Source: Rhizophagus irregularis (lineage: Eukaryota > Glomeromycota > Glomeromycetes > Glomerales > Glomeraceae). From it: DNA of 64,000 nucleotides. Each line of letters starts with the position of its first letter. Position 1 is the stretch's first letter. The stretch is taken from contig NC_089443.1 in NCBI RefSeq assembly GCF_026210795.1, positions 4,876,001-4,940,000 of the forward strand, given 5' to 3'. Below are positions 35,784 to 45,695 of this stretch, piece after piece. The notes beneath the pieces were generated by a model, which searched no databases, was not told the origin of the DNA, and worked only from the letters and a program-made list of their open reading frames with translations. The position numbers and the translations under genes are program-made.

Positions 35784-36098
35784 TTGTAACAGCCTGTTAC
35801 ATATCTTATTTGTAACATCCTTTTTTTATTTTTTTTTAATAATAAATTTAATATGTGTTTCACAAATAAAATTTTTATATGCAAAATTTAATTTGGAAAA
35901 CTTTTACTTAATGTATTTAAGACAGTTTCATAGACAAAATTTTAAGTTATAAGCAGTTTCTTGAAATTTTTTAAAAAATTCTTTTGTCTTAGTTACACGA
36001 CTGATCTTTTGTTTTTGTTTACATTACGCCTGATCTTAAATTTTAATTGGATAAAATTGGGGGTTGTTACAAATAAGACGCGTAACAGGCTGTTACAA
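35784..36098. mobile_element. 315-bp MITE-like element with TTGTAACAGCCTGTTAC ends
   Basis: The left arm TTGTAACAGCCTGTTAC then ATATCTTATTTGTAACA and the right arm (reversed: TTGTAACAGCCTGTTACGCG then TCTTATTTGTAACA) are inverted repeats of about 35 bp. The palindromic word GTAACAGGCTGTTAC lies at the very ends. Non-coding. Confidence 0.75.
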
Positions 36099-36599
36099 TT
36101 AGATTTATCCATATTTAATTTATTATTTTTATTAATTATTATTTTATGGATTTTATAAAAAATCGCCATAGCGATGTGTTGCAAGTGTCACGTGACTTTA
36201 CATATGTGAATAATTTGTCATCCCGCGTCACATCCTTTAGTTTTCCATTTTTATTATTTATTCTGGGGACTTAGAATTTTTTCAGTGCAAAAAATACTAT
36301 TTGTCACGCCCTATACATCACGTGCTTAATTTCGGCCAAATTTTATAACGCTGGCCAAAATATCCTTTTTTGGAGCTTTAGGTAACGTTACACAATCCAA
36401 AAAAAAGCAATTTTATTTTTCAGCAAAATTCAAGTTTTGTTATACAAAACTTCCAAATAAGGAAATTTCTTTGACGATCTTTTAATTCCGGCCAGAATTA
36501 TAAAATCACGTGACACTGGCGATGCATCGCCATGGTGATAAAAAACAAAACCCTTATTTTATCTATAATTTACATATTTTTAATTATAAATTATAAAAA

Positions 36600-37112
36600 T
36601 TAATTCGTGATCCGCCAGTGAACCATAAAATTTGACTATTAAAAGGCGGTGATAAGTTCATATATATATTTATCAATAATTTAGAATCTGCGATTCCAGA
36701 GAAAAAATATGGGATAACTCGCCTTCTATTGGTCATGGAGACATAAAATCATTACCATTAGATGCGTCTCGATGAGATGAATCCGATGAACCAAATTTTA
36801 TTTTCCTACGACCACTAGATGATGAGTTATCTTTAAAATTTTTAAAATACTAAATTTTTTTTTTTTCAAATTCAAATTTTCAGCTCTTATGAAAGTGTCT
36901 TTTGGTGCTTAAAATTTTTACCAGTCTTTTATTATTAAGACAGCCAAATGGCATATTTTTATGGCTATAATATTAGTTTTCATATTATATTTTAGTAATT
37001 TGTACCTTGCATTGCCGGAACTGTAGATTCCGCGCTATTAGTAAATATATATATAACTTTCACCGGAATTTAATAGCCAAGTTTTATGGTTCACTGGCAG
37101 ATCACGAATTAA
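36600..37112. mobile_element. 513-bp TIR element (TTAATTCGTGATC ends)
   Basis: TIRs of about 65 bp: TTAATTCGTGATCCGCCAGT then GAACCATAAAATTTG at the left, mirrored with few mismatches at the right. Both ends start with TTAA, so a TTAA-type (piggyBac-like) target is possible but unproven. The interior includes an ATTAGATGCGTCTCGATGAG module related to the 150-bp module in the CAGTC elements. Confidence 0.8.
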
Positions 37113-37394
37113 TAGTTTAATTTATATTAATTATTTATTTTTTTATTGATAATAAAAAAAAAAGATTGTAAATTTACCGATTTATAAATAATTTTAATAA
37201 ACTGAAATTATATTTTATTAAGCAAATTTAAACCTATATTATTTAGAATTTTACTATAACTCATATTTTGAGTTTTAGCAAATTAGTATAGATTTAAAAT
37301 GTGATAATTCAATTTTTAGCAAATTAGGTCTATTTTAAGCAGGAGCAAAAAGTGCTAAATTTATGCAGATTAGTTATGAGTTATATATGTGATG

Positions 37395-38700
37395 TCTGGT
37401 GTAGCAATAGATACTGATGTAATCACGTAATAGTCATATGATATCATATTGAACAATAAGTCACATATATGATAGAAGTCACGTGATAGATGGGTCACAT
37501 GATATGATGTAATATTTATGATGTAATATTTATTGAATAATTAGAAAGAATAGAAAGATGACATATTAAGAAAACATAAAAGAACAAAAAAAGAAAATAG
37601 AAATAACAGAAAAGAAAATAAAAAGATAGATTGAAAGAAATTAGATTTGTAAAACTATAAAAAATGATGGAATTCAATAGGAATTCCACAGTTCAGTTGA
37701 ATTCAATAAAATATTAATTATCAAAAGTTATTTCGAATATACTTATGGTTCATCTAAGTTTTAATTAATGTTTCAGTTAAAATGATGAATAATAAGATGA
37801 AATAAATATAAACTTTTGTAAGAAGAATCATCATACTTTAGAAGTAAGAATATGGATTAAACTTTATAGTGAGAGCTATTGCAGTTTGAAAGTTAAGTAT
37901 AAAATATAAATTTGAACTAAGCATAAATATTAACATTTCGTTGAGGACAAATATAAATAAAAGCAGAGAGTTTGTTTACCAACGGGTGGCAGATGTTGGT
38001 AACATCGGGGTTCTGGTAGAATGCTGATCATTTAGCATGTTTACCGATTTAGTCATCTAAGTTAATTAGATATTAATAAAATGTATTATAAATTAGAAAT
38101 CAATTAAGTATTCAATTCAATTTAGAGTTTAGATTCAGATTATCTGTTAATATTCACTGAATACATCCACTCAAAAAATGACAATCTGGATATCCAGATA
38201 TAATATTAAACACTAATCCGGATAATAAAATCTGAATATTCAATGGATATTCACTGAATATGTTTAATTTAATAAATGTAAATTATAAAGCATTAAAGTA
38301 ATTAAAAGCAAGTATTAAAATTTAAAAGCAATATTATTATTATTATTTATTATTTTACAATTTAGTTTAAGAGAATATGTTTATTAAGTATACTAAAGCA
38401 TTTCAACAATTTCACCTACAAATAAAGATGGCCCCGAAACTAAAATATTTTGGATTTGCCAAAATTCCAAAACCATAATTCGATATGTTTTCAAATGCCT
38501 AAATTCTGAAATCTGAAATAAATCTGAAATTCATTTTAGTTAGCCAATTAAAATTAATCATACAATCATTTCAAATATGATGATCTACATACAGATAATC
38601 TTTTTTTTTACTTCTCATTATTACTGTTTCAAATTTTTTTACAAAAAATAAATTTCTAAAAATTAAACTAACTTTATCCCTTCACTAAAAATAAACTATA
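37395..38700. other. AT-rich stretch with iterated GGATATCC/GAATATTCA words
   Basis: About 38105-38270 repeats AATATTCACTGAATA, GGATATCCAGATA and TCCGGATAATAAAATC words. About 37420-37510 repeats TCACATGATAT and TCACGTGATAG. No gene is recognised. Confidence 0.45.
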
Positions 38701-38708
38701 CAATGGTT

Positions 38709-39003
38709 AGGACCCCGGATATCTAATATAAAGGTCATAATGGACTTTTGGCCAAAAACACCCCTTTTGCTAAAACTCAAAAAATCGTTTTTTGTAAATA
38801 TCTTAGCATCCAGTAATTCAATTTTAATGAACTTTTTTTTATTTTGTAGCCCTCATTTAGCTCTACAATTTAAAAAAAAAGTTCATCAAAATTGGACCAC
38901 TGGATGCCGAGATATTTACAAAAAACGATTTTTTGAGCCCTGAAAAATGGGCCAATCTGCCGAAAGTGTGACTTATGACCTGTTTTGGAGATATCCGGGT
39001 CCT
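38709..39003 (+). mobile_element. hAT-type MITE H, copy 1, 8-bp TSD
   Basis: The ends AGGACCCCGGATATCT and (reversed) AGGACCCGGATATCTCC are inverted. The flanks are the perfect 8-bp repeat CAATGGTT (38701-38708 and 39004-39011). The interior is a near-complete hairpin (AAAAATCGTTTTTTGTAAAT ... TTTACAAAAAACGATTTTTT). A copy with its own TSD is at 61115-61412. An 8-bp TSD is the hAT signature. No coding capacity. Confidence 0.93.
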
Positions 39004-39892
39004 CAATGGTTAATAACAAATTGAGGATTTTTTCAAAAATAGAGAATTATCAGAAAGCAAAGCAGCAGCAATTGATCGAGCACTTATTCAAGCCTTTATT
39101 TGTTGTGGAATACCTTTTACTGTAATTGATAGTCTATTTTTTCATGAATTGTTATATCAATTACATTCCAATTATACACCTTCTACCTGAAAGGTACTTT
39201 CAGAATCTCTTCTTAATCAAGAAACTTCGCGAGTTAATAAAGCTATTAATAAATAATTAGAACATTCACGAAACTTAATACTTGGTAATTATTTTCTTTT
39301 ATGTAAATAGTAAAAATTTTAATATCAATATTTAAATAATTTAATACATTATATTTACAGTATATTTTAATATTGTTTATTAGTATTGGACGGTTGGACT
39401 AGTGCAAATACCACTTCTATATATAATTTTATTATTTTAACTCCTTTCAATCAACAGTTTCTTTACTGTCTTCAGGATTTTTCTTCTTTCCATCATACTG
39501 GCGATTTTCTTGCTACTGAAATAAAAAAGATTATAGATAAAATTGGAGCAGAAAATTCAGTACCATTGTTACTGACAATGTATCAAATGTCCGATTAGCT
39601 CGTGAAATAGTGACTGAAGAATATCTCACAATATTAAACTTGCGGTGTATTGCACATTTTATAAATTTGATTACAAAGTCAATTTTAGGTAAGATTTTAC
39701 ATTTCTTAATTCTGAGTCACATGAATAACATGATATTACGGGTTTATGATAGAAAAAAAAATAAATTTAAATTTTTTTTTTTAATTTAATAGATCACGAA
39801 ACTGCTACTAAAATTTTAGCTGCTTGTAATTCTATTACTAAATATTTTAAAGCATCACATCATATGTGCCGATTTTTGGAATTAGTCTAAAT

Positions 39893-41340
39893 TAAGATTT
39901 TTATAAAAATTTAATATTTTAGTAAGATTAACATTACACAAATCTAAATTAAATATGTGTTACATATTTACGTAACTCAGATTTATTAAAAAATAAAAAA
40001 AAATTTTTTAATCAATATTCAAAAATAACGGTAATAACCACTTCTTTTTCCCCATCACTCCCATCACTTTTCCATCATTTTTCTATTCACTTTTATTAAA
40101 TATGACAAAAAAGTTTATAAGCAAATATAGCAGTTATTTTTAAGTGGTAAGTAAAAGAAAAAACTTAATATTTTATATACATAGATAAGACATATTTTTT
40201 CATAATTTTTAGCATTAATTTATTGTTTTTTCTTTGTAAAAAATACATGCAAATAAAAAATAATTATGATGTAAAATAGTTGTAAAATGAATAATAAGAT
40301 ATTCTTTTTTTTTCAAAATAACTAATTATATATTTGTTTTTTATCTTTTAAAATTATTTTATTAGATTTATTCTACTAAAGCAAATAAAATCTTTTAAAT
40401 AAAGTAAAAGAATTTGGGATTCTCTTATGAAAGCATTTTTTGGTAAGAAATAAAATTTTCAGATCGGACTTTATGCAGGTGACAAAATCGTGCATTATTA
40501 TTCCTGGAGATATGCTAACGTCATCATTTTACATTCATTTGAAAGCTGAGAATTTGCTCTATCGTAAGAATCAAAGATCAGGAAAATTGGATCACTGGAT
40601 GAGGCGTAATTAACGATCAAAGTCAAATCAAATTTAAAAATTAAAAATAAATATATTAGACGTAATTATTCACAATCCAGTGATTCAATTCATTCGATTT
40701 TAGGCTTATTAGATAGACCTCAATTTTCTCTTTCAAATGAATATAATTTCATTCGTGTAGCTTGCATCTACAGGTATTTAATAAATTTTTTTATATCAGA
40801 TTTTATCAAATTTATAAAATTTTATATTAATAATATAATTGATGATTCCTAAACATCTACATATATTAAACGAATTATTTTAAATTTATTTTAAAGATAA
40901 AAGTTGGCATCACCTTAGGGAGCAAAGATCATTCAAATTGAATCACTATATGTGAAGTAATTAATGATCAAATTTAGATAAAATTCAATAATATACTGAA
41001 CGTGATTACTGAACAACTAGTGATTCAATTCACTTGATTTTAGATTCATTAGATAGATCTCGATTTTCTCTTTCAAATGAATGTAAATTTATTTGTATAG
41101 CTTATTTCTACGAAGAATTATCAATGATTTTGTCATGAGAGTTATATTTGATCTTTTAAATTTTAATGATATCTTATATTAAAAAAAAATTAAAAATTAT
41201 ATAATTAATTAGTTTTTTTTGCATTATCTGGTATAAATTTATTATTCTTATATAAATGATAATTTATATTTGCTTTAATAAAATTATTTTTGTGTAAAAA
41301 AATTAAATTCCAAGGATCGGCCCATATGATTTGCAATAGT
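39893..41340. repeat. Insertion within the hAT pseudogene containing two family-D repeat copies
   Basis: Between the KYFKASHHMCRFLEL and LSESTKSL segments lies about 1.4 kb of foreign non-coding DNA. It contains two tandem-like copies (about 40380-40790 and 40900-41125) of the repeat at 20276-20690, sharing GTGATTCAATTCA, TTAGATAGA(C/T)CTC(A/G)ATTTTCTC and TTTCAAATGAAT. The word AGTCTA occurs at both candidate borders, but the join does not restore frame, so the exact ends are unknown. Confidence 0.55.
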
Positions 41341-41750
41341 TTATTATCTGAGTCTACCAAGAGTTTAAAAATTGAAGATGACAGACTTAAGTACTTTATT
41401 AAAACAAGATGGACGTTCATATACAAGGCAACATATTCATTTGTTAGAATGAGACAGGTTCTTGATAAAGTAATATTTATGATTTTTTTTTGTTATTTCA
41501 TTTATTAATTTTTATATCAAAAAATTTAATCAAATATTAATTTTAAATCTATAGGTAGTAACTAATCATCCCGAAGAAATTACTAATTCAACTGTTAAAA
41601 AATATCTTAAAAAACAAGACTTTTATGATAAAGTTAATACTTTAGCCAAATTACTTCGACCTATTAAGAATGCAATATTGATGCTTGAAGGAAATCAAAC
41701 TAATTTAGCTGATGCATTTATCCAAATGATACGCTTAGGTTATGTAATTA

Positions 41751-42260
41751 CATCAGGAAATTTGTTTAGGCGTAATTTAGTGTAATATTTCGGAGGTGGT
41801 GTAAAATTTTGAAATATTACACTAAAAACGTAATATTACAAAAGTTTACGCTCTTAAATTTGAATAATTATAACAATTTAAAAATATCTCGCTAATCAAG
41901 ATGATCTATAGCTCATTGGAATCAGCTCATCAAGTCAAATCGAATGGTAGTAAAATCGCATTTTTACAGTTGATAGAATACTCTATAGTATACAATAAAG
42001 TTTTAAATTAATATAAAATCATCTATCGAACATAATAATACGATTTTACTACCATTCAATTTGTCTTGATGAGCTGATTCCAATGAGCTATAGATCGACT
42101 TGATTGGATCAGTAGATAGTAAGATATTCTTAAATTACTATAATTATTCAAATTTAAGAGCGTAAATTTTTGTAATATTACGTTTTTAGTGTAATATTTC
42201 AAAATTTTACACCACCTCCAAAATATTACACTAAATTACGCCTAAACAAATTTCCTGATG
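41751..42260. mobile_element. 510-bp fold-back element with about 200-bp arms, TA target, inserted in hAT
   Basis: The arms start CATCAGGAAATTTGTTTAGG and run about 200 bp with few mismatches to the mirror CCTAAACAAATTTCCTGATG. TA borders are at 41749-41750 and 42261-42262. The arms contain GTAATATTAC-type words and the CAAGTCAAATCGAATGGTAG module shared with the CAGTC elements. Deleting the element with one TA keeps the hAT frame open across the junction (LGYVI then KKFNSSNL). Confidence 0.92.
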
Positions 42261-42660
42261 TAAAAAATTTAATTCAAGTAATTTGATATCACTACAACAG
42301 CATGCAATACAGGCATTTAATAAAAGATAGGAGGAGTTTAATATTTCTTTATATTTGTTAGCATATTTTCTACATCCAGGATTTTGAGATAAATATTCTT
42401 ATTTAATTAAAATTTAATTATCATTTATTATAATTATTATGTAACAAATTTTAACTAGATATTTATTATAGCAGAAGGATTGTGAAGCGAAACGTATTCT
42501 CTAATTACCTCAGCTGCTAGTAATATTTGGAAAGCTATGGGAAATAATTCAAAGTCATGTGAAGACCTTTTTCTCCAAATGCGTCAGTATAAGCTAAAAT
42601 TAGTACCTTATAAAGAAGAATTTAGAAATAATGATGAAACTAAAACTCTGAATGGTTCAG

Positions 42661-43160
42661 ACTAAACTGGAAAACTGATCTGAAATTGGCTCAAAATTCG
42701 GTTCAGTTCAGTTCAGGTATTAGAACCGAAAAACTGGCAGTTCAGTTTGGTTTAATCTGATTTTTTATAAAAATGCGAAAAATCAAATAGCCATCCATCT
42801 AGTAATCGTACAAAGTTGAGCCATATATCATTGGATTCATCTTGACGAGACACATCAAATGGCGGTAAGATCATGTCTTTAGCATCGATAGATCACAAAT
42901 TAACCCGTGCTAAATGATTTATAAATAATTGGAATTAGCAAGCTATCTATCAGTGTTAGAGACATGCAGTGTTCAGACCCGTAAACTGTTAATATCAGAT
43001 AGAAATGGATATCCATTATTATCGGGTATTTAGGTTAACGGTTATAATCTGGATATAAAATCGACTAACGGATTTAACCGGTTGGATCTGATAAATGGTA
43101 TCGGATACTTGTTGATCTGGATTCATAACGGATTAACAGATTAATCATAATCCGTTATTT
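42661..43160. repeat. Iterated CAGTTCAGTTCGG, GATTCATCTTGACGAG and GGATATCC/GGATTAACGG words
   Basis: Three adjacent word blocks: about 42650-42770 (GGTTCAGTTCAGTTCAGG and mirrors), about 42785-42900 (the GATTCATCTTGACGAG...GGCGGTAAGATC module), and about 42985-43160 (GGATATCCA, TAACGGATTAAC, TCGGATA words). The first block abruptly ends the hAT homology, so it is probably an inserted element whose right end I could not find. Confidence 0.55.
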
Positions 43161-43965
43161 GTTTCATTATAAAATCATTACGCAGCAGTTTTTTTTGATT
43201 CATTTACTTTATTACTTATAGTTTATTCAATTCTTTTTTACAAAATAAAACCAAACGATCTTTTTTATTTATTATTAAAAAACTAAATATTTTCTCAATT
43301 TAATTATTTAGAAATAAAAAATGTAAAAAATTAAAATGAACTTTTGTATTTTTTTTATAAAAAATCAAACCGAAATCTATTTTTGTCCAAAAAATTGTAC
43401 TTTATTGCTTCTAGGTGCGATTTTGGATTTGGACTTTGGAATAAGACATAAGGTATAGGATTAAAATTAGAAAGAAAATATCAAGAAAGTAATATGTTAA
43501 TTTTTAACCAACCTTTCTTAATTTCTTTTCGTTTTTTTAATTTCTTGTCATATCTTTCTGGATACCTAGAACTCGGATTTCGGTTACTGGATTTGATCAT
43601 TTGGAAAAAGGTGCGTGTTTTGAAACTTTGGAATAGGAGTTGAGATTTTAGAGAACATTAGTAAAACTTTAACTAATTTTACTTCTAATTTTTTTTTCCT
43701 TATAGGTATCTTTCTGGACGTCTTGATGTAGGATTTGGTCTTTGACTTCAGAATAGAAGGTAGATTTGAGAGTTAGGAGGTAGGAAACATTGGTAAGGTT
43801 TTTACTAATACTTCTTTTATTTTTAGTTATGGGTATTTACTTAAACATTTTGGATCTTAAAAATTGGGACGAAAAGTCTGATGGATTAAGAATTGAGAAT
43901 TTTTTCTTTTTTTTAGAAAGTAGAAAATAAAATGCTTTGCTGAAACTTGGAGTTTACAATCGATA
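43161..43965. other. Non-coding stretch with two or three further micro-exon-like cassettes
   Basis: Around 43540-43625, 43705-43760 and 43815-43860 there are polypyrimidine-AG borders followed by (G)TATCTTTCTGGA(T/C)(A/G)... cores and GT(A/G)-type donors, with ACTAAT words upstream. They resemble the array at 7860-8880. Coding potential is not demonstrable. Confidence 0.35.
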
Positions 43966-43969
43966 TTGA

Positions 43970-44320
43970 TTAGATATCGCAATGATATCATTACGATATC
44001 ATTACGATATTTTGATAAAAAATAGATTCGACGTCGTTAAGTTAGTCGTAACTGTATTTAATCGACATTGATTAGTTCGATATCTCTGCGATATCGCTAC
44101 GATCATTATGCGATGTAAATATTATCATGTAACCACATCGTAGTGATGTCGTATTAACATTGAATTAATATTACAATTTTATTTGATATCGTAACTACAT
44201 CATAATAATATCATATTAATATCAAATTAATATTACAAAAAATGTTTTACATTTATTTAATATCGTAACTACATCGTAATGATATTATATTAACACCGAA
44301 TTAACATCACAAAAATATTT
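43970..44320. repeat. Iterated GATATC / ACATCGTAATGATATC block
   Basis: About 350 bp dominated by ATCGTAATGATATCATATTA, CGATATC and CGAATTAATATTAC words in both orientations. It shares words with the tract at 60480-61106. Confidence 0.75.
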
Positions 44321-44424
44321 TTATTGTAATATATGTTTATTATTTATTATACATTAATAATAATAATTTTTTATTAGTGGATTATTATGGGTGAGTGGAG
44401 TACGTTTCTTTTCTTCCTTTTTTT

Positions 44425-44542
44425 TTTATTCTTTTCTTCTCTTTTTTATTCTTTTCTTCTCTTTTTTATTCTTTTCTTCTCTTTTTTATTCTTTTCTTCT
44501 CTTTTTTATTCTTTTCTTCTCTTTTTTATTCTTTTCTTCTCG
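44425..44542 (+). repeat. 20-bp pyrimidine minisatellite (TTTTTTATTCTTTTCTTCTC)n
   Basis: Six essentially perfect 20-bp units, purely pyrimidine except for one A per unit, flanked by GTGAGTGGA motifs. A related phrase (GTATGTGAGTGG, GGGTACATTTT, TTCTTTTC) recurs at 45235-45340. Open frames across it (Ser/Phe/Leu-rich) are artefacts of the repeat. Confidence 0.9.
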
Positions 44543-44946
44543 TATGTGAGTGGATGGATACGTCATTTTCAATTTTAAAATATATATATATATATATAAA
44601 AAAAATAAAAAAAACAATCATGATTAATAAAATGTACTCTTTGTAAAATATATTTAAAATTTAATACATAACCTTGGGATAATAGTTAGAGCAGGTAATT
44701 CTGGGATTTTGTAAAGAATAATAAAAATGATAATATTTTTAAGTTAGTTCTTTCTTTAAATTTTTTTGAAAGTGTTTTGTTTCTTAAAATCATAATATTG
44801 TAAAAAAATGCTGGTTGCTACGACTGACGGACAACGACAAATTGTCAGGCTACCCCCGGACAAAGTAATTGGAAGGCGGAAAATGCCATAAATATCCAGC
44901 CCTATTTTACAACATTTTCTTCCAGGTTAAAGCAAATATTACAAAA

Positions 44947-45120
44947 GAAATTGCAAATATATTTAACAAGCAATAGATACATGGCCGTTGAAAAATATAT
45001 TCACACTTCATATTGTAATACCACAGTCTAACAAAGAAATTGCAAATATATTTAACAAGCAATAGATACATGGCCGTTGAAAAATATATTCACATTTATA
45101 CCACAGTCTAACAAAAAAAT
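44947..45120 (+). repeat. About 90-bp tandem duplication
   Basis: AAAGAAATTGCAAATATATT then TAACAAGCAATAGATACATG and GCCGTTGAAAAATATATTCA occur twice about 88 bp apart with almost no change. Each copy is followed by ACCACAGTCTAACAAA. Non-coding. Confidence 0.88.
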
Positions 45121-45234
45121 ACTCAAACCACAACATATTGTAAAAAAAATATGAAAAATATGCGTATATCTTATTTTCATACCTTGCTTAACAGCTCCAC
45201 TATTTATTTAAAAAACGGCTTTTTTCTCTTTTGT

Positions 45235-45695
45235 ATGTGGGTAGGTGGGTACATTTTTCCTTTCTTTTATTCTTTTCTTTCGTATGTGAGTGGCGGGTAC
45301 ATTTTCTTTTCTTTATTCTTGCTTTTCGTATGTGGGTGTCTTACTATGTTGAATATATAAACTAAAGTGTCCCAAAGTATTGTTAATATTGTAAAAAGAT
45401 AATTAAAGTATACTTTAAAAAGAAAAAAGAAGAGACGAACTAAAATACCGTAAAGTATTAATATAAAAGACAAGAGAAAAGCGTATTTTTGAAAATAAAC
45501 AAAAAAAATCTCATTAATAAACGCGAATTTTAGCTATTTTTAGATATCACATGCATGATATCACATGCATGTAATTAAAGTGATTTTAATTGGTTAATTT
45601 TAATTTATTATTACATCACGCATATGATTTTATTGGTTAAAATTTTATACGATACAAATTAAAATAATTATTTTATTATATTTATATAATTAATA
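45235..45695. other. Non-coding stretch 3' of the nested transposon gene
   Basis: Contains the GTATGTG(A/G)GTGG / GGGTACATTTTC repeat (45235-45340) and a 20-bp tandem pair ATATCACATGCATG at about 45540-45575. No TIR of the neighbouring transposon gene was identified. Confidence 0.45.

Larger units (their letters stand above)
35427..37394. mobile_element. Possible compound inverted-repeat element with ATATATAACTCA ends
   Basis: ATTACATATATAACTCA at the left and (reversed) ATCACATATATAACTCA at the right frame about 2 kb. TTTTAGCAAATT words are repeated just inside both ends (35450-35610 and 37265-37325). It contains two better-defined nested elements (35784-36098 and 36600-37112). No transposase and no firm TSD were seen, so the outer boundary is tentative. 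Confidence 0.4.
39022..42660 (+). pseudogene. hAT-family transposase pseudogene, split by insertions
   Basis: Recognisable order: LSESKAAAIDRALIQAFICC..PFTVIDSLFFHELL (from about 39047); VLSESLLNQETSRVNKAI after a stop; LDGWTSANTTSIYNF and LQDFSSFHHTGDFLATEI (39383-39598); after a shift VRLAREIVTEEY, LRCIAHFINLITKSI (to about 39690); ILAACNSITKYFKASHHM (to about 39886). An insertion of about 1.4 kb follows. Then LKYFIKTRWTFIYKATYSF (41384-41470), an intron, and KLLRPIKNAILMLEGNQTN up to LGYVI (41749), where a 510-bp fold-back enters. After it FNSSNLISLQQHAIQAFNKR, LYLLAYFLHPGF, and finally IWKAMGNNSKSCEDLF. Multiple stops make it dead. Confidence 0.88.

Noticed and set aside
39885-41353. AGTCTA as the target duplication of the insertion in hAT pseudogene 1
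   Set aside because: Joining at this word does not restore the hAT frame and no inverted termini were found; a 6-bp match may be chance.
44387-44646. Phe/Ser/Leu-rich frames
   Set aside because: Artefacts of the 20-bp pyrimidine minisatellite, in two frames at once.
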